Source: Caenimonas soli (lineage in GTDB: Bacteria > Pseudomonadota > Gammaproteobacteria > Burkholderiales > Burkholderiaceae_C). Taken from it: a stretch of DNA of 64,000 bases. The stretch lies in assembly GCF_013155545.1 (NCBI RefSeq), contig NZ_JABJVV010000001.1, positions 186,001-250,000 of the forward strand, given 5' to 3'. Both the position numbers and the translations under genes were made by a program. Shown here piece by piece: positions 1 through 8,623 of the stretch. The first letter of the stretch is position 1, and each line of letters opens with the position of its first letter. The notes under the pieces are model-generated. The model saw nothing but the letters and a program-made list of their open reading frames with translations. It made no database searches and was not told the DNA's origin.

Positions 1-644
1 GGCTGGGCCGCCCGTACCGATGCGGCGATCAGGTCCACTGAATCCTTGCGGTTGGCGCGATGGGCAAAGTCGATGGCCGTCAGGCCCAGCTGGTTCCTCA
101 GCATCGGATCGGCGCCTGCCTCCAGCAGCAGCTTCACGGCGGCCGGCGTGCCGTAATGCGCCGCCATCATCAACGGCGTCGAGCCGTTCGGCGATTCGGC
201 ATCGATGTACGCATGGTTCTCGAGCAGCAACTCCATGATGGCCAGATGTCCGTTGGTGGACGCATAGTGAAGCGGCGTCCACCCGGTCTTGTTGACGTCG
301 GCGCCACGCTCTATGAGCTTCCTGGCCAGATCCAGATGGCCCTTGAGCGCCGCCATCATCAGCGGGCTCTCGTCCTGGAGCGTGCGGACCTCCAGGTTGG
401 TCTTGGGCCAGGTGATCAGCGCCTCGGCGGCCTTGGGCGACGGTTCGCGCAGGGCCAGGTACAGGCCGGGCAGACCTTCTGCATTGGGCGTGTTGGGATC
501 GAATCCGCGCTTGAGCAGATTCGTGATGGCCCCGCCGTCGTCTTGCTTAATGGCTGCGAAGAAGTCCTCGTAAGAACCGGCATGCAGGAGAGAATGTCCA
601 AGCAGGACAACAAGATAAACGAGTTTTCTAATGTGATTTCTCAT
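1..644 (-). CDS. Ankyrin-repeat protein, exported, 3' end cut by window edge
   Basis: The visible 214 codons open with a short basic-hydrophobic segment (MRNHIRKLVYLVVLLG) that looks like a signal peptide ending near HAGS. After it come ankyrin repeats with the usual TPLH/TPLMMAA-type helix starts (for example GWTPLHYASTNGHLAIMELL and GSTPLMMAAHYGTPAAVKLL) and a last visible repeat with GLTAIDFAHRANRKD. The reading frame leaves the window without a stop. The ATG overlaps the TGA of the upstream TatD gene (ATGA), so translation is probably coupled to it. Ankyrin proteins bind other proteins; the partner and role here are unknown. Confidence 0.85.
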   Translation of the reverse strand, partial: MRNHIRKLVYLVVLLGHSLLHAGSYEDFFAAIKQDDGGAITNLLKRGFDPNTPNAEGLPGLYLALREPSPKAAEALITWPKTNLEVRTLQDESPLMMAALKGHLDLARKLIERGADVNKTGWTPLHYASTNGHLAIMELLLENHAYIDAESPNGSTPLMMAAHYGTPAAVKLLLEAGADPMLRNQLGLTAIDFAHRANRKDSVDLIAASVRAAQ

Positions 645-1447
645 GTTTGAACGGCTCGAAACAAGCGCTCGAAATTGGTGCTGGTCAGCTTGCCGACGTC
701 TTCCACCGGTATTTTGCGCAGGTAGGCCAACTGCCGTGCAACATAAGGAACATAGGAAGGATTATTGGTCTTGCCGCGGTACGGCACAGGCGCCAGGTAG
801 GGGCTGTCGGTCTCGATCAGCAGCCGATCCAACGGGACGAATGCGGCGACGTCACGCAAATCCTGCGCGGTCTTGAAGGTCAGGATGCCGGAAAACGAGA
901 TGTAAAAGCCCAGGTCCAGCGCGGCGCGGGCTACCTCGGCCGTTTCGGTAAAGCAGTGAAACACCCCACCGGCGGCTCCAGCGGATCCGTCTTCGCCCTC
1001 CTCCTTGAGGATGGCTATCGTGTCGGCCGAGGCGGCTCGGGTGTGGATTACCAGGGGCTTGCCGACCTGCCGGGCCGCTCGGATATGGGTGCGAAAACGC
1101 TCGCGCTGCCATTCCATGTCGGCGACCGTGCGGCCGCCCTTGCGCTCCTCCATCTGGTAATAGTCGAGCCCCGTTTCGCCGATCGCCACCACCTTGGGGA
1201 GTGCTGAACGTCCCACCAGGTCCTGGAGGCTGGGCTCGGTCACCCCTTCGTTGTCCGGGTGCACGCCGACGCTGGCCCAAAAGTTGTCGTATTGCAGGGC
1301 CAGGGCGTGTACCGCGTCGAACTCTTCCAGCGTGGTGCAGATGCACAGCGCACGGTCCACCTGCGCCTCTTCCATAGCTTGCCGGATCTCAGGCAGCCTG
1401 GACGCCAGTTCGGGGAAGGTCAGATGACAGTGGGAATCGACAAACAT
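641..1447 (-). CDS. TatD-family metal-dependent hydrolase (YcfH type)
   Basis: 268 aa, the normal length for the family. The two-metal TIM-barrel ligands are visible: DSHCHL (His6, His8), GETGLDYY (Glu91), VIHTR (His135), FHCFTE (His164) and ETDSPYLAP (Asp214), followed by the family ending PYRGKTNNPSYV. TatD enzymes are cytoplasmic nucleases/phosphodiesterases linked to DNA quality control, although the exact substrate is not settled. It lies downstream of pilZ and holB, an arrangement also known in Pseudomonas aeruginosa, and its stop overlaps the start of the ankyrin gene. Confidence 0.93.
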   Translation of the reverse strand: MFVDSHCHLTFPELASRLPEIRQAMEEAQVDRALCICTTLEEFDAVHALALQYDNFWASVGVHPDNEGVTEPSLQDLVGRSALPKVVAIGETGLDYYQMEERKGGRTVADMEWQRERFRTHIRAARQVGKPLVIHTRAASADTIAILKEEGEDGSAGAAGGVFHCFTETAEVARAALDLGFYISFSGILTFKTAQDLRDVAAFVPLDRLLIETDSPYLAPVPYRGKTNNPSYVPYVARQLAYLRKIPVEDVGKLTSTNFERLFRAVQT

Positions 1448-1465
1448 CGGCGCCTGCGGGCCGCT

Positions 1466-1828
1466 TCAGATGGTCTGGGTCGGTCGCTCGGAGGCCAGGT
1501 GGCCGCCCAGGATTTCTTCGATCTTGATCTTGAGCAGGCGTGACTTTTCGTCCGAGGGGAACCGGATGCCCACACCCTGGGTGCGATTGGCGGCGGCCCG
1601 CGCCGGTGTGACCCAGGCGACCTTGCCGGCCACCGGATAGCGCTGCGGGTCGTCGGGCAAGGACAGCAGCACGTAGACATCGTCGCCCAGCTTGTAGTCG
1701 CGCGTGGTGGGAATAAAAATGCCACCGTCCGCGAACAGCGGGATGTAGGCCGCGTACAGCGCTGCCTTTTCCTTGATGGCGAGCTGGATGACGCTGGGGC
1801 GGGGCGTGGTGGGCGAGGGATTGCTCAT
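1466..1828 (-). CDS. pilZ: PilZ domain protein, type IV pilus biogenesis type
   Basis: 120 aa, a single PilZ domain. The GGIFIPTTRDYKLGDDVYV core and the following VAGKVAWVTP strand match PilZ. The N-terminal RxxxR motif that canonical PilZ domains use to hold c-di-GMP is not visible, as in P. aeruginosa PilZ itself, which is needed for pilus assembly but does not bind the nucleotide. The position between holB and a tatD gene is the same as in Pseudomonas, which supports the symbol. It probably acts in the cytoplasm with pilus assembly ATPase partners (inferred from the family). Confidence 0.88.
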   Translation of the reverse strand: MSNPSPTTPRPSVIQLAIKEKAALYAAYIPLFADGGIFIPTTRDYKLGDDVYVLLSLPDDPQRYPVAGKVAWVTPARAAANRTQGVGIRFPSDEKSRLLKIKIEEILGGHLASERPTQTI

Positions 1829-1841
1829 GGGGAAGTACTGC

Positions 1842-2837
1842 TCAAGGCCTAGAGTTTAGGGCCGAGCGGGCCTGGCTCACAAGGGCTTCGAGCATCAGCC
1901 CGGCGTTGAAGGGATGTTCCACGGTTCGTGCCATGCGTGTCAATTCGCGAGACCATGCGCCCAAAGCCGCAAACGACGCCGGGGCGGGCAGGTCGGCCGC
2001 CTGGAAAAAACGGGGTTCGGCGCCCGCCTTGACCACCAGCAGGTCGTGACAGAGCTTGAGCAGTGCATCGATGGCCTGGGCGGGCGTCCAGTCGGCCAGC
2101 GCAGCGTTGTCGCCGCGAGCCAGGGCCTTGGGCAGTAGCGCCCAGATCTTGGGGTCGCGGCCTGCGTTCGAAGACGACAGCGCGTCGTCGGGCCGGCCAC
2201 CGGCTGCGCGCAGCAAGGCGGTGACCTCGGCGGACTTGACGCCGTGCGCCTGCAGCCATGCCGTTGCCTCATCCTCGGCGGGCCAGGCCATGGTGTGACC
2301 CAGGCAGCGGCTGCGGATGGTTGGCAGCAATTGGTGCGCGGCCTCGCTGGCCAGCACGAAGTGCAGATCGCCGGCCGGCTCTTCCAGGGTCTTGAGCAGG
2401 GCGTTGGCCGTCACGTGGTTCATGCGCTCTGCCGGATAGACCAGCACTACCTTGCCGCGCCCTCGCCCGCTGGTGCGCTGGGCAAACTCCACGGCATCGC
2501 GCATGGCCTCGATGCGGATCTCCTTGCTCGGCTTGCGGGCCTTGTCGTCGATTTCCTTCTGCGCCTTCTCACCGAGAGGCCAGCCCAGCTCCAGCATGAT
2601 GGTTTCGGGCATCAGCACGCACAGGTCCGTGTGCGCACGAACCTCGATGGCGTGGCAACTGGAGCACTGGCCGCAGGCGCCCGCCGGCCCGGGTTGGTCA
2701 CAGAGCCAGGCCCGTGCCAGCTCCATGGCCAAGCCATACTGGCCGAGGCCGGACGGACCCTGCAACAGCCAGGCATGGCCGCGCTGGGCCAGCAGTTGCC
2801 GGGCCTGCCTGGCGATCCAGGGCGCCTGGGCCGTCAT
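1842..2837 (-). CDS. holB: DNA polymerase III subunit delta'
   Basis: 331 aa clamp-loader subunit. The P-loop-like segment [11 protein letters not shown] (residues 27-37) lacks the Walker A lysine, as expected for delta', which does not hydrolyse ATP. A four-cysteine zinc site (Cys46, 55, 58, 61) follows, then [10 protein letters not shown] and TIRSRC, typical of the AAA+ clamp-loader fold. I chose ATG 2837 because it overlaps the tmk stop codon (ATGA) and gives the family N-terminus; the frame stays open further upstream but that part is non-homologous. It is cotranscribed with mltG-tmk and pilZ. Confidence 0.93.
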   Translation of the reverse strand: MTAQAPWIARQARQLLAQRGHAWLLQGPSGLGQYGLAMELARAWLCDQPGPAGACGQCSSCHAIEVRAHTDLCVLMPETIMLELGWPLGEKAQKEIDDKARKPSKEIRIEAMRDAVEFAQRTSGRGRGKVVLVYPAERMNHVTANALLKTLEEPAGDLHFVLASEAAHQLLPTIRSRCLGHTMAWPAEDEATAWLQAHGVKSAEVTALLRAAGGRPDDALSSSNAGRDPKIWALLPKALARGDNAALADWTPAQAIDALLKLCHDLLVVKAGAEPRFFQAADLPAPASFAALGAWSRELTRMARTVEHPFNAGLMLEALVSQARSALNSRP

Positions 2838-3472
2838 TGGAGCCAGCCTCGGCTGCGCAGTGCAGCCAGCACGTCGTTCCAGACCGCCTCGCGCGGCTGG
2901 TCTGCATCGATGCGCGCAAAGCGCGCCGGATCCTGCTTGACGCGCAGGGCGTAGCCGGCGGCCACCCGGGTGAAGAACTCGACGGGTTGCGATTCGAACT
3001 TGTCCGGCACGCGGGCGCCCACCAGGCGGCTGGCCGCGATCGAGGGGTGGAGTTCGAACAACAGAGTGAGGTCGGGTTCGCGGAGCGGCTGGGCCGGCGT
3101 CTTCTGGACCCAAGATTCCAGCTGTTCCAGCACCTTCCAGTCGAAGCCGCGCCCTCCTCCCTGGTAGGCGAAGGTGGCGTCGGTGAAGCGGTCGCACAGC
3201 ACTGCCTCGCCTCGCGCCAGCGCGGGCTCGATGACCTGCAACAGGTGGTCGCGGCGGGCCGCGAACATCAGCAGCGCTTCGGTCAGCGGGTCCATTGCTT
3301 CATTCAAGGCGAGCACGCGCAGCTTTTCCGCGAGTGGTGTGCCGCCGGGTTCGCGCGTGATGGTCACCGCCCTGCCCTGCGCCCGGAACGCGTCGGCCAG
3401 GGCCTGGACGTGGCTGGACTTGCCGGCGCCGTCTATGCCCTCGAAGCTGATGAAAAGGCCCTGTGCGTTCAT
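2834..3472 (-). CDS. tmk: Thymidylate kinase
   Basis: 212 aa, the standard length. P-loop [11 protein letters not shown] (residues 10-20), the [14 protein letters not shown] motif that contacts dTMP, and [17 protein letters not shown] are all present. The enzyme phosphorylates dTMP to dTDP in the cytoplasm. ATG 3472 gives the family start [12 protein letters not shown]; the open frame extends upstream to about 3622 without homology. The stop overlaps the holB start and mltG ends 70 bp upstream, so mltG-tmk-holB-pilZ-tatD probably form one operon. Confidence 0.95.
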   Translation of the reverse strand: MNAQGLFISFEGIDGAGKSSHVQALADAFRAQGRAVTITREPGGTPLAEKLRVLALNEAMDPLTEALLMFAARRDHLLQVIEPALARGEAVLCDRFTDATFAYQGGGRGFDWKVLEQLESWVQKTPAQPLREPDLTLLFELHPSIAASRLVGARVPDKFESQPVEFFTRVAAGYALRVKQDPARFARIDADQPREAVWNDVLAALRSRGWLQ

Positions 3473-3542
3473 GGAGCCCCCACGCTTGCTGCGCTGCCCC
3501 CCGAGGGGGCCCGAGCTTGCTTGAAGCGGTTCGGCGCTGCGA

Positions 3543-4538
3543 TCATTGCCCGCGCTGGTACTTGTTGACGGCGCGATTGTGCTCTTCCAGGCTGGCGCTG
3601 AACTGGCTCGTTCCATCGCCACGCCCGACGAAGTACAGCGCCTTGCTCGGCGCCGGTTGCACGGCGGCGAGCAGCGAAGACTTGCCCGGCATGGCGATCG
3701 GAGTGGGCGGCAGGCCGGCGCGGAGGTAGGTATTCCACGGCGTGTCGGTCTGCAGGTCCTTCTTGCGCAAATTGCCGTCGAATGCCGCGCCCATGCCGTA
3801 GATCACGGTCGGATCGGTCTGCAGCGGCATGCCGACGCGCAACCGGTTGTTGAAGACCGCCGCGACCATGGTGCGGTCCGCTGCCTTGCCGGTTTCCTTC
3901 TCGATGATGCTGGCCAGGATCAGCGCTTCGTCGGGCGTCTTGACGGCCGCCTCGGGCGAACGCTGAGCCCAGGCTGTCGCCAGCCGCTTGTCCATGGCGC
4001 GCAAGGCCCGTTTCAGCACGGCGACGTCGCTCGTGCCCCTGGCGTAGGTGTAGGTGTCGGGGAAGAAGCGGCCCTCGGGGTGCTGGCCTGGGCGGCCTAG
4101 AAGATTCATCAGGGCATCGTCCGCCAAGCCCTTGGTATCGGGCTTGAGCACTTCCTCTTTCAAGAGCACGGCGCGGACCTGGCGGAAGTTCCAGCCTTCC
4201 ACCAAGGTCACGGCACGAAGGGTTTCCTCGCCCCGCGCGAGTTTGGCCAGCAGCTTGTGGGGTGTGATCCCCTGTTCCAGCTCATAGCTGCCGGCCTTGA
4301 TGGCCCGATCCTGACCGGAGACCCGGAACCACAGATAGAGCAGCTCGGGATGCACGTCCACTCCGGCGTCCTTGACGGCCTGGGCAACCCCGCGCGGCAG
4401 GGTGCCGGCCTCGATGGACAATTCCACCGTCGGCGCGGACAGGCGCAGAGGCTGGTACACCCACCACAAGCCCCAGCCGCCCGCGCCCAGAACCACAAGG
4501 GATACCAGCAGGAACACCGTCAACAGGAAACGCCGCAT
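3543..4538 (-). CDS. mltG: Endolytic murein transglycosylase MltG
   Basis: 331 aa with one N-terminal membrane anchor (residues 4-27). The YceG/MltG catalytic region includes [11 protein letters not shown] (the Glu213-Glu215 area) and [10 protein letters not shown], and the conserved C-terminal part includes [11 protein letters not shown] and [10 protein letters not shown]. MltG cuts nascent peptidoglycan strands at the inner membrane and is proposed to terminate glycan polymerisation. It is the first gene of the minus-strand operon, divergent from ygfZ with 40-55 bp between them, so the two promoters must lie very close together. Confidence 0.95.
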   Translation of the reverse strand: MRRFLLTVFLLVSLVVLGAGGWGLWWVYQPLRLSAPTVELSIEAGTLPRGVAQAVKDAGVDVHPELLYLWFRVSGQDRAIKAGSYELEQGITPHKLLAKLARGEETLRAVTLVEGWNFRQVRAVLLKEEVLKPDTKGLADDALMNLLGRPGQHPEGRFFPDTYTYARGTSDVAVLKRALRAMDKRLATAWAQRSPEAAVKTPDEALILASIIEKETGKAADRTMVAAVFNNRLRVGMPLQTDPTVIYGMGAAFDGNLRKKDLQTDTPWNTYLRAGLPPTPIAMPGKSSLLAAVQPAPSKALYFVGRGDGTSQFSASLEEHNRAVNKYQRGQ

Positions 4539-4578
4539 CGACCGCTGCCCCTATGCCATGGAGTGAATTGGAACGACG

Positions 4579-5511
4579 ATGATAATTCACACAATGAGCC
4601 ATCCATTGAACGGTGTAACCACCCTGCCCCAATTGGGCATCATCGGCGTCCAAGGCGACGACGCGGCCAGCTTCCTGCAAGGCCAGCTGACGCAGGACTT
4701 TGCGTTGCTGGGATTGTCTGAAGCGCGCCTGGCGGCCTATTGCACAGCCAAGGGCCGCATGCAAGCCAGTTTCATCGGCTTCAAGCGCGCTCACGGCGAC
4801 ATCCTGCTGGTCGTGAGTCGTGACGTCCTCGCGCCAACCCTCAAGCGCCTGTCGATGTTCGTACTGCGTGCCAAGGCCAAGCTGCGCGACGCGACGGCCG
4901 AGTTCGACCTCTATGGCGCGGCCGGCGACGCGGCCAAGGAGTTGGCGCCGGGCCTGTCGGGGCCCTGGAGCAAGGTGGATGTTGGAAGCGCCAGTGTCGT
5001 TTCGCTCTATCCCGCCGACGGCCAGGCGCGTGCCCTCTGGCTGGTTCCGGCAGGCGAAGCGGCGCCGCAAGGCCCGTCCCTTAGCCACGAGCTTTGGCTG
5101 TGGGGCGAAGTGCGAAGCGGCATCACCACCATCACCGCGCCCGTCGCCGAGGCGTTCGTACCCCAGATGCTGAACTACGAATCGGTGGGCGGCGTCAACT
5201 TCAAGAAAGGCTGCTATCCCGGCCAGGAAGTCGTGGCACGCAGCCAGTTCCGCGGCACGCTCAAGAAGCGGGCCTACCTCGCCCACTCGCCGGAGGCCTT
5301 GCACGCAGGGCAGGAAATCTTCCACGAATCCGACCCGGGCCAGCCCTGTGGCTTGGTGGCCCAGGCCGCCCCCGCGCCCGGCGGCGGCTGGGATGCGATC
5401 GTTTCGATCCAGATAACCGCCTCGCAAGGCGGCGGGCTGGCGGCCGGCGGCCCGGAGGGACCGGCGATCAGGGTGCAGGCGCCGCCCTATCCTTTGCTGG
5501 CCGACGTCTGA
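4579..5511 (+). CDS. ygfZ: Folate-binding protein YgfZ
   Basis: 310 aa from the first ATG. The diagnostic KGCYPGQE motif lies near residue 210, followed by RSQFRGTLKKRA, in a GcvT-like fold. YgfZ binds tetrahydrofolate and supports iron-sulfur cluster enzymes such as MiaB. A second ATG at 4594 (MSHPLNG) may be the true start, because known homologues begin with a similar short N-terminus; no clear Shine-Dalgarno site precedes either ATG. The 3' end overlaps the convergent O-antigen-ligase-like gene by 25 bp. Confidence 0.93.
   Translation: MIIHTMSHPLNGVTTLPQLGIIGVQGDDAASFLQGQLTQDFALLGLSEARLAAYCTAKGRMQASFIGFKRAHGDILLVVSRDVLAPTLKRLSMFVLRAKAKLRDATAEFDLYGAAGDAAKELAPGLSGPWSKVDVGSASVVSLYPADGQARALWLVPAGEAAPQGPSLSHELWLWGEVRSGITTITAPVAEAFVPQMLNYESVGGVNFKKGCYPGQEVVARSQFRGTLKKRAYLAHSPEALHAGQEIFHESDPGQPCGLVAQAAPAPGGGWDAIVSIQITASQGGGLAAGGPEGPAIRVQAPPYPLLADV
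4581..4586 (+). promoter_or_regulatory. Possible -10 element of a leaderless ygfZ transcript
   Basis: GATAAT stands exactly 7 nt before ATG 4594, so transcription could begin at or next to that A. No good -35 box is visible 16-18 bp upstream. This is inference from spacing and AT-richness in a GC-rich genome. The same GATAAT-7 nt-ATG arrangement occurs before map. Confidence 0.3.
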
Positions 5512-7754
5512 GGTGTCGCGGGCGGCTGGGTTGCGTCGGGCTCGGCGAGCCTGGCGCGATAGGTGGCAGGTATTTGGGCCAACAGGGTCGGCCGCTCGGA
5601 CTCCGATGCCAGCGCGATCGCCTGCTTGAACGCGTTCAACGCCTTCTCCGGCTCCCGACCACCCGACGCATACATGTTGCCCAGTTGGACATGGCCTTCG
5701 GCGCGGCTCGCCGGCCAGCCAGCCATCCGCAATTCCATCGCCTTCGACGCCAATGCGTAGTCGCCCGCCCGCCAGGCCAGGACGAAAGTTGCGTTGGCCA
5801 GGTCGTAGTCGTAGATGTTGTCGGTGATGGCATCGCGGCCCAGTTCGAGTGCGCGCGCGGTTTGCCCTGCGCGGCTGAGCAGGATGACCTCCAGTGACCG
5901 CACCGCCGGGGCTCGGGGCTGCAGCCGCTTGGCCCGCTCCAGGTATTCCATGGCTTTGGCCGGGTTGCCCATCGTCGTATGGCCCCGGGCCACGTTCGCC
6001 AGGATCGCCACGACATACGGGCGTGAAGAGAGCACGCTTTCCCAGATCCAGGTGGCATTCCTCCAGTCGCCCCACCGCGCCAGCTCGTCCGCGACCATCG
6101 GGGTGATCTTGCGGTAGTGGGGATTGATCGCCACGCCCTCCCTGATCAGCTTGAGCATTTCTGCCTTGCTCTTGTCCCACCTTGGATGATTGGGGCTCCC
6201 GGACGCCGAGATGGTCAAGGCGATCTTGGTAGCCCTGACGATCTTCTGCTCGCTGTCGGCCGCCAGCTGGCTGACATGGATGGCCAATGCCAGGCCGGCC
6301 AGTGACAGCCCCGCGGCGACGCGTGAGAAAGCCGGCTTCCATGCCAGCCGCACGGCCGACCAGGGGGCTGCATGGCCAAGGCGCGCGTCCGAAGCGGCCA
6401 GCGCGGCCAGGCACAGAGCGAAGAGCGCACCGGTCGTGGCCATTCGCCAGGGGAAGCCGATGTTGCTGACGACGAGCAAGGTCAGCAGGGTGCACAGGAA
6501 CACGGCGCGCCAAGGCGCCTCGGCCTGTGCCTCCGGCCCCTTGCCCAGCAGGGTGCGCCGGAAGGCGGCCAGCAGGTAAGCCGCCAGCGCCAGCAGGAAC
6601 AGCCAGCCCACCAAACCGTACTCCGCCAGCAGCTGCAGAAACTCGTTGTGCACGTAGTAGTCGGTTTCCAGCTGGGAGCCTTCGGCCTGGTACAGCGGGA
6701 TATCGCTTTCCCACGCGCCCGCCCCAACCCCTGACAGGGGCCGTTGCGCGATGACCCGGCTCGTGGCCTTCCACATGACCATCCGGATGCCCAGAGAGGA
6801 GTCGTTGGATGAAATCGAGCCTGTGCGCTTGACACCGCGCTCCAGCGCATTCACGCCGCGCCCTTCCTCGACGATCCTGGGGTCGCCAGTGGGAATCAGC
6901 CCCAGGCCGACGACGGTCGCCAGAAGCACGCCAACGGCAACCAGGCGCGTGCCGCGGTCCCAGCTGGGAAAGGCGAACTGGCGCCGGTACATCCAGGCGA
7001 CATAGGGCAACAGCACGAGCAGCTGCAGCCACAGTGCGATCAGGGCAGCACGGGTGCCCGTCATCAGGATCGCCACGATGATGAGCCCTGAACTGGCCGA
7101 TAGCAGCGCGACCTGCGCGCTTTGCCGTGCCCGCGCCAGCAGCAAGGCCGCGAAAGGCAGGGTGCAGACGGCGAACTCCGCAAAGAAATTGCGGTTCACG
7201 AAGGTCGAGGCCGGGTGGGGTCCCTGTGGGAAAAACTGGAAATCCACCCAGAACTGCAACGCCGCCCAGAGCGAAGCCACGACCGCCCCGGCGTGAATGC
7301 CCCAGGCCAGCGTGGGCAAGCGCTCGCGCGACAAGGTATTGACGCCCAGCCACAGCAGCAGGCTGAAGACGAACCATCGGATGGCCTCCACGCCACCCAG
7401 GTACGTGTGCGACCAGACCATGCTGCCCAGCGCATAGGCCATCAGCGCCAACGGAAGCCACATGACGGCGTGCCAGCGCAACGGCTCGCGCCGGCCGCGC
7501 TTCTGCCAGAAGAACAGCAAGGCCGCGCCCAGGGCGCAGAACGAAACGACGATGGATTTCAGTGTGTCCTGGAGCATCTCCTCATGCGGAACGCCCAGGG
7601 CGGGAGCCAGGAACATCATGAGGGCGAACATGGCCACCGTGCTGCTGCCTTCGGCTTCGGCCGGCAAGCTGCTGGGAGCAGCCATCGCAGCCGCGACTGG
7701 CCGGGTTGCGGAGCCGGCGGCTGACTCCGGCTGGTTTCTTTTCTTGCGAGCCAT
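5487..7754 (-). CDS. O-antigen ligase (Wzy/PglL)-like membrane protein with C-terminal TPR region
   Basis: 755 aa. After a short cytoplasmic N-terminus, roughly residues 40-470 hold about a dozen hydrophobic helices. The periplasmic-loop motif of the Wzy_C family is visible (PLSGVGAGAWESDIP, then YYVHNEFLQLLAEYGLVGWL). Residues from about 530 onward are soluble and contain TPR-like helices (AKAMEYLERAKRLQPRAPAV; EKALNAFKQAIALA). Such proteins move lipid-linked glycans to LPS (WaaL), to pilin (PglL/TfpO) or polymerise O-units (Wzy), and sequence alone does not say which. No glycosyltransferase neighbours help. Confidence 0.83.
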   Translation of the reverse strand: MARKKRNQPESAAGSATRPVAAAMAAPSSLPAEAEGSSTVAMFALMMFLAPALGVPHEEMLQDTLKSIVVSFCALGAALLFFWQKRGRREPLRWHAVMWLPLALMAYALGSMVWSHTYLGGVEAIRWFVFSLLLWLGVNTLSRERLPTLAWGIHAGAVVASLWAALQFWVDFQFFPQGPHPASTFVNRNFFAEFAVCTLPFAALLLARARQSAQVALLSASSGLIIVAILMTGTRAALIALWLQLLVLLPYVAWMYRRQFAFPSWDRGTRLVAVGVLLATVVGLGLIPTGDPRIVEEGRGVNALERGVKRTGSISSNDSSLGIRMVMWKATSRVIAQRPLSGVGAGAWESDIPLYQAEGSQLETDYYVHNEFLQLLAEYGLVGWLFLLALAAYLLAAFRRTLLGKGPEAQAEAPWRAVFLCTLLTLLVVSNIGFPWRMATTGALFALCLAALAASDARLGHAAPWSAVRLAWKPAFSRVAAGLSLAGLALAIHVSQLAADSEQKIVRATKIALTISASGSPNHPRWDKSKAEMLKLIREGVAINPHYRKITPMVADELARWGDWRNATWIWESVLSSRPYVVAILANVARGHTTMGNPAKAMEYLERAKRLQPRAPAVRSLEVILLSRAGQTARALELGRDAITDNIYDYDLANATFVLAWRAGDYALASKAMELRMAGWPASRAEGHVQLGNMYASGGREPEKALNAFKQAIALASESERPTLLAQIPATYRARLAEPDATQPPATPQTSASKG

Positions 7755-7756
7755 GG

Positions 7757-8620
7757 CTAGCGGGCGAGCGCCCGTGACATCTCGATATGGGCGATTCCTG
7801 CTTCCTCGAACGCTGGGCCGCGAGGCTTGAATCCCAGGCCGAGGTAGAAATCTTCGGCGCTGCGCTGTGCATGCAGAACCGCTTCCAGGTCGCCCCGCGC
7901 GGTGGCAGTGGCCAGCAATGCTTCAAGTACCTGGCGGCCCACGCCCGAGCCGCGCAACACCTTGTGAACTGCCATGCGGCCGATCTTCGCGACGCCGGGC
8001 TTGGGCTGCAGTAGCCGCCCCGTGGCCACGGGCTGGCCCAGCCGGTTGTAGGCGACCGCATGAACCGCTGCCCCATCGGCCTCGTCCCACTCCATGTCGG
8101 CCGGGATGCGCTGTTCCTCGACGAAGACTTCGGTGCGGATCTTCTTTGCGTCTTTTCCAAGGTCGGACCAACTGCCGGTCTTGACCTGCACCATGCCCTC
8201 GCCCGCCTCGAAGCCGGAGAGGATCTCGCGCAACAGCGGCGGCACCGGCTTGGATGTCTGGCTGGCAGGGTCGGCGAAGACGTAGATGAGCTCGCAGGTG
8301 ATCAGCAACTCGTCGCCGCGAAAGATGGCGCCGGTGAACGCCATGGAAGTGTTGCCGATGCGGCCGCACTTCAGCGCCACGTCGAGCTGGTCATCCATTC
8401 GTGCCGAGGCGTTGAATTCAACGGTGGCCTTCTTCACGTACAGGTCACCACCCAACTGGTGCATCGCCTCCCCGTAGGGCAAGGCCAGTGCGCGCCAGTA
8501 GTCTGTCACCGCTGTATCGAAATACATCAGGTAGTGCGCGTTGAACACGATTTTCTGCATGTCCACTTCGGCCCAGCGCACGCGCAGGCGGTGGAAAAAA
8601 CGGAAGTCTTGGCGTTTCAT
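7757..8620 (-). CDS. Fusion: YbgC-like acyl-CoA thioesterase + GNAT acetyltransferase
   Basis: 287 aa in two parts. Residues 1-140 form a hot-dog thioesterase of YbgC type, with RVRWAEVDMQKIVFNAHYL at the catalytic Asp region. Residues 150-287 form a GNAT acetyltransferase with the acetyl-CoA loop RMAVHKVLRGSGVGRQ. The whole is one uninterrupted frame, so it is a real fusion. YbgC proteins hydrolyse short acyl-CoA and act near the Tol-Pal system, while the GNAT half resembles ElaA-type enzymes of unknown substrate. The 2-bp gap to the downstream membrane-protein gene suggests cotranscription. Confidence 0.88.
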   Translation of the reverse strand: MKRQDFRFFHRLRVRWAEVDMQKIVFNAHYLMYFDTAVTDYWRALALPYGEAMHQLGGDLYVKKATVEFNASARMDDQLDVALKCGRIGNTSMAFTGAIFRGDELLITCELIYVFADPASQTSKPVPPLLREILSGFEAGEGMVQVKTGSWSDLGKDAKKIRTEVFVEEQRIPADMEWDEADGAAVHAVAYNRLGQPVATGRLLQPKPGVAKIGRMAVHKVLRGSGVGRQVLEALLATATARGDLEAVLHAQRSAEDFYLGLGFKPRGPAFEEAGIAHIEMSRALAR

Positions 8621-8623
8621 AGT

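Noticed and set aside
4282..7461. A 1059-codon open frame on the minus strand
   Set aside because: It overlaps ygfZ and the O-antigen-ligase-like gene, has repetitive low-complexity Arg/Gly/Ala composition and no motif. Long false frames are expected in GC-rich DNA.
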